From Bacteroidales bacterium (GTDB lineage Bacteria; Bacteroidota; Bacteroidia; Bacteroidales; VadinHA17): a stretch of 5,795 bases of DNA. The stretch covers positions 1,527,572 through 1,533,366 of the forward strand of contig CP070687.1 in assembly GCA_020353115.1 (NCBI GenBank), read 5' to 3'. Positions 1-5,795 of this stretch are shown here, one piece after another (within the stretch, counting starts at the first letter, position 1; each line of letters opens with the position of its first letter). A program made the translations under genes and the position numbers. The notes beneath the pieces are model-generated. The model had not been told where the DNA came from. It saw only the letters and a list, made by a program, of their open reading frames with translations, and made no database searches.

Positions 1-11
1 AAGTTCCTGAT

Positions 12-1331
12 ATGAAAAAACTCACTTCCATCTCTCTCGTATTCCTGTTGGTTACCCGGCTGTTTTCACAGAATCCCATTGTTCCACCGGGTGTTTACAT
101 CGCCGATCCTTCGGCACACGTCTGGAAGGACGGGAAACTTTATGTGTACGGATCAAGGGATGAGAGCCCGGATTATTATTGCTCCAGGAGTTACCATGTT
201 TTGTCAACCTCAGACCTTAAAACCTGGACCATCCACGAGTATTCCTTTGCCTCGGAAGGTCCTGGTGACCAGGTGCCATACAGTGATGATTTTCTGTACG
301 CACCCGATGTACAATATAAAGACGGGATGTACTATCTGTATTACTGCCTCGCGAACAGAACCAATACGGAAGGCGTTGCCGCCTCATCTTCTCCTGCAGG
401 TCCGTTCATCGATGGACAGATTCTCAATACCGGAGGGATCAACCAGATCGATCCCTGCGTTTTTATCGACGACGATGGCCAGGCCTATTACATCTGGGGG
501 CAGTTTACCGCCAAGATGGCAAAACTGAAACCCAACATGATGGAAATCGATTCTTCATCCATACATGATCATATCCTGACACAGGAAGAGCACCGTTTTC
601 ATGAAGGCGGCTATATGATAAAACGCCACGGCATTTACTATTTTGTATATGCAGGGCTCAGCATGCAGGATATGCCTTCCTGCATCTCCTATGCCACATC
701 AACCTCCCCCTGGGGACCTTATAAATATCGCGGTATAATTATAAACAATGACCAGTGCGATCCCGGTAACTGGAATAACCATGGTTCCCTGGTGGAATTT
801 AATGGTCAATGGTATGTTTTTTATCACCGGGCGACTCACGGTTCTTACACCATGCGGAAAGCATGTATGGAGCCCATAACCTTCAACGAGGACGGTACTA
901 TCAACGAGGTGGAGATGACCACCCAGGGTGCTTCCGGACCCCTGAACCCCCTGATACCGATCGATGCAGAGAGGGCCTGCCTCCTGCACGGAAACGTTAG
1001 AATTCAGGCTTGTGCAAAGGATAACGAGGAACTCGCATCAATACGGCAGGGAGACAAGGCAGCCTATAAATACATCGACTTCGGTCACGGAGTGGAAAAA
1101 GTAACCTTCAGGGTTGCCCCCGGGACAGATCCAGGCAGCATCAGGATTGCACTGGACAATCCCTGGGCATGGGGAGGTCCTGTTGTGGAGATTCCAGGTG
1201 GTGGTGACGGCAAAACCTGGACCACCGTCTCTGTCCCGGTTGGAGAGATCACCGGCGTCCATGCTGTCTGGCTGCAGTTCAGTACACAAGGGAACGACAG
1301 CTACAGTGTGGACTGGTTCAAATTTGATTGA
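12..1331 (+). CDS. Secreted glycoside hydrolase family 43 protein with C-terminal CBM6-like domain
   Basis: The protein has 439 residues. A signal peptide covers about residues 1-19 (KK start, hydrophobic core, 'LFS' then Gln20), so export is likely; Arg16 near its end is slightly unusual. A five-bladed beta-propeller of the GH43 type spans about residues 22-310. The expected catalytic triad is visible: Asp32 in 'IADPSAHVW' (general base), Asp147 in 'QIDPCVFID' (pKa modulator) and Glu198 in 'FHEGGYMIK' (general acid). His257 in 'NNHGS' fits the usual metal-site histidine. Residues about 318-439 resemble CBM6, ending in the typical 'VDWFKF' strand. GH43 members are mostly alpha-L-arabinofuranosidases, beta-xylosidases or related enzymes; the exact substrate and subfamily cannot be read from sequence alone. 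Only 11 bases precede the ATG, so its promoter and operon context are not visible. The 3' end overlaps the convergent GH106 gene by 14 bases. The gene appears intact. Confidence 0.93.
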   Translation: MKKLTSISLVFLLVTRLFSQNPIVPPGVYIADPSAHVWKDGKLYVYGSRDESPDYYCSRSYHVLSTSDLKTWTIHEYSFASEGPGDQVPYSDDFLYAPDVQYKDGMYYLYYCLANRTNTEGVAASSSPAGPFIDGQILNTGGINQIDPCVFIDDDGQAYYIWGQFTAKMAKLKPNMMEIDSSSIHDHILTQEEHRFHEGGYMIKRHGIYYFVYAGLSMQDMPSCISYATSTSPWGPYKYRGIIINNDQCDPGNWNNHGSLVEFNGQWYVFYHRATHGSYTMRKACMEPITFNEDGTINEVEMTTQGASGPLNPLIPIDAERACLLHGNVRIQACAKDNEELASIRQGDKAAYKYIDFGHGVEKVTFRVAPGTDPGSIRIALDNPWAWGGPVVEIPGGGDGKTWTTVSVPVGEITGVHAVWLQFSTQGNDSYSVDWFKFD

Positions 1332-4300
1332 CCCTTGACAGGATCCGCACCGGGCCTAATAAACCCGATGGCAGCAGGGGTGAACCGGCCCTGTAAAAAG
1401 GCATTGTGGTATAGGTGATCTTTTGTTCAACGCCGGGCTGTTCATCACCGATCAACCTGTTTACCCATAGATTAGTCACCTTAATCATAATTGTGTTACT
1501 GCCTGGATTCAATGCGCCGGTAACGTTGACCAGGAAAGGTTGTTTCCAGACTGTCCCCAATGATTTTCCGTTAACCAGAACCTCAGCCAGGTTCCTGACT
1601 TCCCCGAGATCAATCCATATTTGTGCATCTTCATTAAACCACTCGGCAGGAGCATTTATGGTTTTGGTATACGTACCTGTCCCTGAAAAATATTTCACAC
1701 CTTCATCCGTATTGTCCGACCAGGAAGCCAATTCGCTCATTTTTATGTTTTCCGGAGCACCTCTGTCCGGCTGGAAACCAAGATCCCACTCACCTGAGAG
1801 TTCGGCAAGTGTTTTTTCAGTAAAAGGAGGCACCGTATCCGAAGATTTCTTTGCTTTCTTACTGAAAACTACGAAAACCGCATCATTTGGCTGAAGCACC
1901 AGGGGTACCGTAGTACATCCGTTTTCGATGGTATAGGTTGCCCTTTCCATATTGCCGGTTTCCGGATGCCAGATTTCAGGAACTCTGCCTTCAATCCGGA
2001 ATGTCGCCGTAACATGATCAACAGAGTCATTGCGACTGTTAATCCAGTAAATATCAGCCGTTTTAAGTGTCCGGTGAACAAACAGCAGGCGGCTGTCAGG
2101 CAAAGATCCCGAATACATAAAATCAGGTTTTATCATCAGGTCGTTCATTACCTCTGGCAGGCTCCATCCTTCATAAACCCTGCCTTTCCCAACCGAATTT
2201 ACTCCTTTTTCATTTGCCCATAGCCGACCGGCAATTGATATGAATTCATTCATGTCGTCTTCAAGACTTGGGGTAGTGAGAGGTTTCGGACCTGCAACGA
2301 TCGCTCCCTCATTGACAAGATCACGGATTTTTCTCAAAACCGGCAGTGACATGTACACACTGTTTGAATCCAGGGCAAGAACCCGGTAAGTCATACCACC
2401 CGGAGTGGTTATTGATCCATTGGTTACGGAAAGGATATTAATCAGAGCATCTGCATTCACAAAATCGTAATTGTACCCTTCGGGGATATCCGGGAGCTTA
2501 GAACCAAACAGAGCCGTAATATTGTTATCCTCTCCATAGAAATATACAATATCGGCGACAAATTTCCCCTGCTGCAGCATAAAGCTGCTGCGTGCCAGAT
2601 AATCAATCCACGGTTTGGCCTGCTCTGCCCATGTCTCATGCCTGGTGAACCACTGGCCAAACGGACCAAGGCCCAGCCCGGGGATCTTGTCATTCACCGG
2701 CTGGTGCACGGAAGTGTGTATTACAAACCTGTTGAGCCCGTTTGCCAGTTCCATGTCTGCCGTTGGTTTCAGAGATTCAGGAGACCATGCCCATGCTGTT
2801 CCGATGGCTGTCATCGACTCGGCAGCAACCAGATTCTGTCCATAAATATGAGCCACCGATGCCGATTCACGGACATCAGCTTTGTATCCAGGTCTGACTT
2901 CAGTTCCGGCGTTAAAGCCACCGGGTGTCCATGTAGCACTCATCGGGATATCGGCTTGCCTCTTGACCTCCATACCGTCTGCTATAAAAGCTCTTCCGTT
3001 TTCATGCGATTCGGTATAACGACCCATTCCTCTTTCTTTCAGGATTGTGGTAAGTTGATCATAATGATTTTCAACAGTGAGTTCAGCAATCGTTTTACGG
3101 AAATCCCACAGGAACATGTCGCTTTCCCCGGCACTCTCAACCACCTTACCCGTAAGTACCGGTAGCCATGGAAGCATCTTGTACCCTCTTCTCTTTTCAA
3201 ATTCCGTTATCATACTGTCAGTCCAGTTTTGAACTCCGGCTTCCCAGCTGTCGGTAATAATGAACTGCAATCCTTTCCTCCCCATCAATCCTCCTGTCGC
3301 ATCTTTATACTGATCGAGGTAATTGTTGAAATAGTCTTTCACATGGGTTGCATTCAGTTTGTCAACTTCAAGCCCTGTTGCTTCAGGTGAGGCAGGGGAA
3401 TTCTGATGGCCGGTCAGCGAATAGCCAAGACGTACAACAATCCAACTGCCATCCGGAGGTGTCCATTCGAGCGTCCCGTCAGGTTTCATGTTTGCTGTAA
3501 GATCGATCACATCCGATTTAGCCACTGCCTCCCCGGGCTTAACTTCAGGTGTCGGAAACTTATACAGATCGGTTGCAGTGGCAAAGGCTGCCTTTTCCTC
3601 AAAATGGTCTATAACCGGGACCTTATGAAGTACAAGTTCGGCAACCTGAGTTCCTGAGGGGGCATCCGGTTCGTCCTGTTGTTCCACTCCGAAAAGACTG
3701 CCAAATGCAAAGGCAGGCCGGGGCCGGGGGGTTTCCCATGTAAACCGGAAATACCTGGCAGTAACAGGTTTAAAATTCAGGGTTCTTTGTTCCACTCCTC
3801 GTGCAGGGAGCCTTAGAACCATTTGAAAATTTTTACCGTCATTGCTGCTTTCGAGGGCACGGTTATCCGGATCGGCTCCAAAACCGAACCTTCCGCTGTA
3901 ACCACCGCCAACAATTGTCACTGCCTGCATTGTTTCTGGCTTTGGAAACTCAAACTGTATCCATGCTTTTTCACCAGGTTTTGTGGCAGGTAAAAGGGTG
4001 GATGCTGCCAGGTCGCCATCGGCCAGGGAAGCCAGGTTAAAATTCCCGCCGCTGGATGTTATCTGCGGCTGCAGGGAAGTCATGGACACGTCACCCGTTG
4101 CCACGCGGTATGCAAATACTGCCGCATCGGTATATAATTCCGGCAGTTCAACTTCCTCTCCAACTTCCGAAGGAATTCCCTCCCGCATTCCTATGTTCTG
4201 AAAGGGCCCGGTGGTTGAAGGAGGCCTGGGTAAAACGCCTGTAAAAGGTTTACCCCCTTCGATCCTTATTTCGCTCCAAACGTATTTTTTCATCGCCTGT

Positions 4301-4734
4301 TCAGGTTTTACCCATGGTCCGCCGCTCTCACTCCATCCAGGCGAACCGGCAATAGCCATTTCAAGACCCAGGGAATCAGCCAGCTTTGTGGTGAACAAAA
4401 AAGCATCCTTCCATTCAGGTGACATGTAAACCAATCTTTTCTCAACAATCTGGGGTGTGAACAGCGACGCGTCGAAATTCTGAAAACCTCCGATTCCTAT
4501 CCTGTGCATCCATTCAAGGTCAGCCCGGATGCCCTCTTTCGTTACGTTTCCATTCATCCAGTGCCACCAAACTCTCGGTTTGGCACTTCCAGGAGGAGTG
4601 ATAAATCCTTCCTGCAGCCTCCTGATTTCATCACGCGGACCTGTGCAGTTTACTATCAGAATTCCGGAAAGTACTGCAAGCAGTACCCTGAATGACAGAA
4701 TTGGTTTCCAACCGATCTTAATATGATGTTTCAT
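1318..4734 (-). CDS. GH106-family alpha-L-rhamnosidase-like lipoprotein
   Basis: From the preferred ATG at 4734 the protein has 1138 residues, a usual size for GH106. A lipoprotein signal is seen: basic start (MKHHIKIGWK), hydrophobic core, then 'LIVNC' with Cys30. Asn just before the Cys is not the classical Gly/Ala/Ser. The GH106 N-terminal signature 'PRVWWHWMNGNVTKEGI' lies at 53-69, followed by a TIM-barrel-like region. A beta-sandwich resembling discoidin/CBM32 folds lies at about 214-336. Acidic motifs 'TDSWEAG' (Glu498) and 'YTESHENGR' (Glu575, Glu578) are the best candidates for catalytic residues by family comparison. Residues about 979-1138 look like a GH2-type galactose-binding beta-sandwich ('LGEVRNLAEVLVNGKSLGTVW'). 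Known GH106 enzymes remove alpha-L-rhamnose from pectic and related glycans; the substrate here is inferred. The reading frame is open upstream to 4824, but that start would bury the signal peptide behind 30 extra residues. The region before 4734 is AT-rich with no Shine-Dalgarno sequence. Confidence 0.92.
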   Translation of the reverse strand: MKHHIKIGWKPILSFRVLLAVLSGILIVNCTGPRDEIRRLQEGFITPPGSAKPRVWWHWMNGNVTKEGIRADLEWMHRIGIGGFQNFDASLFTPQIVEKRLVYMSPEWKDAFLFTTKLADSLGLEMAIAGSPGWSESGGPWVKPEQAMKKYVWSEIRIEGGKPFTGVLPRPPSTTGPFQNIGMREGIPSEVGEEVELPELYTDAAVFAYRVATGDVSMTSLQPQITSSGGNFNLASLADGDLAASTLLPATKPGEKAWIQFEFPKPETMQAVTIVGGGYSGRFGFGADPDNRALESSNDGKNFQMVLRLPARGVEQRTLNFKPVTARYFRFTWETPRPRPAFAFGSLFGVEQQDEPDAPSGTQVAELVLHKVPVIDHFEEKAAFATATDLYKFPTPEVKPGEAVAKSDVIDLTANMKPDGTLEWTPPDGSWIVVRLGYSLTGHQNSPASPEATGLEVDKLNATHVKDYFNNYLDQYKDATGGLMGRKGLQFIITDSWEAGVQNWTDSMITEFEKRRGYKMLPWLPVLTGKVVESAGESDMFLWDFRKTIAELTVENHYDQLTTILKERGMGRYTESHENGRAFIADGMEVKRQADIPMSATWTPGGFNAGTEVRPGYKADVRESASVAHIYGQNLVAAESMTAIGTAWAWSPESLKPTADMELANGLNRFVIHTSVHQPVNDKIPGLGLGPFGQWFTRHETWAEQAKPWIDYLARSSFMLQQGKFVADIVYFYGEDNNITALFGSKLPDIPEGYNYDFVNADALINILSVTNGSITTPGGMTYRVLALDSNSVYMSLPVLRKIRDLVNEGAIVAGPKPLTTPSLEDDMNEFISIAGRLWANEKGVNSVGKGRVYEGWSLPEVMNDLMIKPDFMYSGSLPDSRLLFVHRTLKTADIYWINSRNDSVDHVTATFRIEGRVPEIWHPETGNMERATYTIENGCTTVPLVLQPNDAVFVVFSKKAKKSSDTVPPFTEKTLAELSGEWDLGFQPDRGAPENIKMSELASWSDNTDEGVKYFSGTGTYTKTINAPAEWFNEDAQIWIDLGEVRNLAEVLVNGKSLGTVWKQPFLVNVTGALNPGSNTIMIKVTNLWVNRLIGDEQPGVEQKITYTTMPFYRAGSPLLPSGLLGPVRILSRVNQI
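4644..4734 (-). other. Lipoprotein signal peptide of the GH106 protein
   Basis: This segment encodes residues 1-30 counted from the ATG at 4734, through Cys30. It has a Lys/His-rich start, a hydrophobic stretch of about 17 residues and a lipobox-like 'IVNC'. This layout decides the start codon: the in-frame upstream ATGs at 4824 and 4776 would place 30 or 14 extra residues before the basic region. Asp and Glu at +5 and +6 after the Cys could be a weak Bacteroidota surface-export signal, but this is only suggestive. Because Asn at -1 is atypical, cleavage by signal peptidase II is likely rather than certain. Confidence 0.7.
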
Positions 4735-4763
4735 AGCCAGAAATTTTAAAATTGAATTAACAT

Positions 4764-4771
4764 TAAAGGTA
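4764..4771 (-). promoter_or_regulatory. Possible Bacteroidota-type -7 element upstream of GH106
   Basis: On the minus strand the sequence reads TACCTTTA, matching 7 of 8 positions of the Bacteroidota -7 consensus TAnnTTTG, about 30 bases upstream of the chosen ATG. No good TTTG element is found at the expected distance of about 20 bases further upstream, so the call is weak. Slightly further upstream (4785-4798) the minus strand carries two direct copies of TTATAC with an 8-base period, which could be part of the control region or chance. Confidence 0.2.
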
Positions 4772-5049
4772 GCCATTTTTGCCTGTATAATCGTATAAGA
4801 TACCCTTACTGTTTCCAGGCTCACCGGGGAGGCCAGGTATACATTGCATATCTTTTCAAGTCCTGCAGGGCTTCAGGTGAATACTACCCGGGTATCAGCC
4901 GGTAACTTGCTGACTGTTGCCTTACAGTTCCTGACGGGACGGTTTTGAGTAACTGCGGGAGGAATTGACTTATTGCAGGGAGATTCTTTTATCTGTCTGG
5001 TTGAATCTGTCAGCCACGTGGATTTGTCGGATCTGCCAGTATACATGTC

Positions 5050-5073
5050 TTCACTACGTGATTACACAGTGAA
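5050..5073. repeat. Bulged inverted repeat in the intergenic region
   Basis: TTCACT (5050-5055) pairs with AGTGAA (5068-5073), and the inner GTG (5058-5060) pairs with CAC (5065-5067) around an ATTA loop, leaving a two-base bulge (AC, 5056-5057). This gives nine pairs in total. The plus strand continues with A residues (a run of six A ends at 5077, TTTTTT on the minus strand but before the hairpin), so it is not a canonical terminator in either direction. Confidence 0.4.
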
Positions 5074-5154
5074 AAAACAGAATCCGGAGGAGTCAGATGT
5101 TTGCAGCCAGGGACTACTGAATTATGATTAGAGATTTATATTCCCCCACGCCAA

Positions 5155-5171
5155 TCGAAATCCTCTTTCGA
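5155..5171. repeat. Perfect 6-bp inverted repeat in the intergenic region
   Basis: TCGAAA (5155-5160) and TTTCGA (5166-5171) are exact reverse complements around a five-base loop (TCCTC). No T run follows on either strand. The function is unknown, and it could be chance in a non-coding stretch. Confidence 0.35.
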
Positions 5172-5253
5172 AGTGAAAACGACATAAGTCCCGCAAAATA
5201 CAAGGTTATATTAAACACGGTTTTTGCAGCCGAACCGCGACCCCGGCTCTGTG

Positions 5254-5288
5254 AAAAAAAAAGCCCACCTCTTTCACTCTCACCGGGC
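5254..5288 (-). terminator. Weak candidate terminator downstream of mutS
   Basis: On the minus strand, about 100 bases after the mutS stop, GCCC (5288-5285) can pair with GGGC (5266-5263), and this is followed at once by nine T (5262-5254). The T run fits an intrinsic terminator, but the stem is only four pairs with an 18-base loop that contains no C, so it cannot be extended. An alternative fold pairs GTGAAA (5277-5272) with the end of the T run and TTTCAC (5256-5251). Termination here is possible but poorly supported. Confidence 0.3.
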
Positions 5289-5346
5289 AGCCTGTGCTAT
5301 CTCATACTGATTGACTATATATCGGGAATTTACTTCAAGTTAAGAG

Positions 5347-5364
5347 ACATGGCAGTCACCATGT
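5347..5364. repeat. Perfect 6-bp inverted repeat just after mutS
   Basis: ACATGG (5347-5352) and CCATGT (5359-5364) are exact reverse complements separated by six bases. The hairpin starts about 20 bases past the mutS stop. It has no following T run on the minus strand, so it is not a standard intrinsic terminator; it could protect the 3' end of the transcript or be a chance structure. Confidence 0.4.
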
Positions 5365-5383
5365 TTCAACACCTGTTCCCATC

Positions 5384-5795
5384 TCATTTCAAATGTTTCT
5401 TAATCTCGTTCAGCTTATTTAATGCCTCCATCGGAGTGAGGTTATCTATATCCAGATCGATGATCTCGTCCCTGATCTGTTTCAGAACCGGATCATCCAG
5501 CTGGAAAAAACTTAACTGTAATCCCTCCCTTTGATCGGCAAGCCCGGCAACCGGTTTGGTCAGGGTTTGTTTCTGGTGGGATTGTTCCAGCTCTTTCAGG
5601 ATCTCGTTAGCCCGGCCAACCACACTTTTTGGCATACCTGCCATCCGGGCCACATGAATCCCGAAACTATGTTCGCTGCCTCCCCTCTTGAGTTTGCGAA
5701 GAAAAATTACTTTATTGTTTAATTCCTTTATGGATACATTATAGTTCTTCACCCTGGCAAAGGAATTCTCCATTTCATTCAGCTCATGATAATGG
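5384..5795 (-). CDS. mutS: DNA mismatch repair protein MutS, C-terminal part (cut by window edge)
   Basis: The visible 136 codons are the 3' end of a gene that runs off the right edge; the frame continues upstream of the internal Met (5773) through 'HYHELNE', the conserved MutS stretch after the ATPase core. Next come the domain features 'SEHSFGIHVARMAGMP' and 'VVGRANEILKELE', typical of the dimerizing ATPase/helix-turn-helix end of MutS. A variable linker follows, then 'QLSFF' (5504-5518), which fits the beta-clamp-binding motif found at this place in bacterial MutS. The last helices, 'LDIDNLTPMEALNKLNEIK', are the common MutS C-terminus. MutS recognises base mismatches and recruits MutL in the cytoplasm. 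The gene is truncated only by the window, with a natural TGA stop. It lies on the same strand as the GH106 gene but 649 bases away, so a shared operon is unlikely. Confidence 0.96.
   Translation of the reverse strand, partial: HYHELNEMENSFARVKNYNVSIKELNNKVIFLRKLKRGGSEHSFGIHVARMAGMPKSVVGRANEILKELEQSHQKQTLTKPVAGLADQREGLQLSFFQLDDPVLKQIRDEIIDLDIDNLTPMEALNKLNEIKKHLK

Larger units (their letters stand above)
4735..5383. other. Intergenic region between mutS and the GH106 gene, no convincing gene
   Basis: This 649-base gap holds no convincing coding gene on either strand. It contains short palindromes and inverted repeats: CCTGCAGG (4862-4869), TACCCGGGTA (4885-4894), a 9-pair stem with a two-base bulge and ATTA loop (5050-5073), a 6-pair stem (5155-5171), a 5-pair AGCCG/CGGCT stem (5228-5248) and a 6-pair stem (5347-5364). 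On the plus strand one frame stays open for about 61 codons (4949-5131) but has no ATG until 5045. No tRNA T-arm with proper flanking stems was found by eye. The part near 4735-4800 likely holds the GH106 leader and promoter; the part near 5254-5383 likely holds the mutS transcript end. The rest is unexplained. Confidence 0.7.

Noticed and set aside
79..528. Second plus-strand frame of 149 codons inside the GH43 gene
   Set aside because: It overlaps the catalytic propeller of GH43 in another frame; the GH43 frame has the family's catalytic residues, this one has none.
1415..1894. Plus-strand open frame of 159 codons antisense to the 3' part of GH106
   Set aside because: It is antisense to the conserved C-terminal beta-sandwich region of GH106, with no recognisable motif of its own.
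2638..3165. Plus-strand open frame of 175 codons antisense to the GH106 gene
   Set aside because: It lies wholly within the well-supported GH106 coding region, its translation is Cys/His/Arg-rich with no recognisable domain, and it looks like a shadow of the minus-strand codon usage.
4786..4791. Perfect TATAAT on the plus strand
   Set aside because: No suitable -35 element lies about 17 bases upstream, no plus-strand gene follows, and this presumed phylum does not rely on that consensus.
4999..5015. GGTTGAATCT resembling a tRNA T-arm
   Set aside because: The loop does not match TTCRA, the flanking stem does not pair well, and no anticodon arm or acceptor stem could be built around it.
5124..5534. 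Plus-strand open frame of 136 codons across the gap and antisense to mutS
   Set aside because: Its second half is exactly opposite the conserved MutS C-terminus and its first half shows no recognisable motif or start context.

Overview
The window looks like a chromosomal piece of a bacterium of the phylum Bacteroidota (Bacteroidetes). This rests on the gene content (a GH43-CBM6 secreted glycosidase and a GH106 alpha-L-rhamnosidase-type lipoprotein), an 'FSQ'-type signal peptide end, AT-rich leaders without a clear Shine-Dalgarno sequence before the two glycosidase starts, and moderate GC. No 16S gene or other taxonomic marker is present, so the assignment is an inference.

Layout: (1) 12-1331, plus strand: a secreted glycoside hydrolase family 43 enzyme with a C-terminal CBM6-like carbohydrate-binding domain. 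(2) 1318-4734, minus strand: a very large GH106-family lipoprotein. The two genes converge and their 3' ends overlap by 14 bases, leaving no intergenic space. (3) 4735-5383: a 649-base gap with no convincing gene, but with several short inverted repeats, a possible leader/promoter for the GH106 gene, and a weak terminator candidate for mutS. (4) 5384-5795, minus strand: the 3' end of mutS, cut by the window edge.

The two glycosidases plausibly act on the same kind of substrate: plant-type polysaccharides with rhamnose and arabinose (or xylose) side groups, such as pectic rhamnogalacturonan or arabinogalactan. The GH43 enzyme would be exported and the GH106 enzyme anchored as a lipoprotein. 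No SusC/SusD pair, sugar transporter or regulator is visible, so membership of a polysaccharide utilization locus cannot be shown from this window. mutS is an unrelated housekeeping gene and may mark the border between core chromosome and an accessory carbohydrate-degradation block.

I found no CRISPR array, insertion sequence, tRNA or rRNA, and nothing that clearly amounts to a previously undescribed system. The most open questions are the unexplained 649-base gap and the overlapping convergent gene ends.
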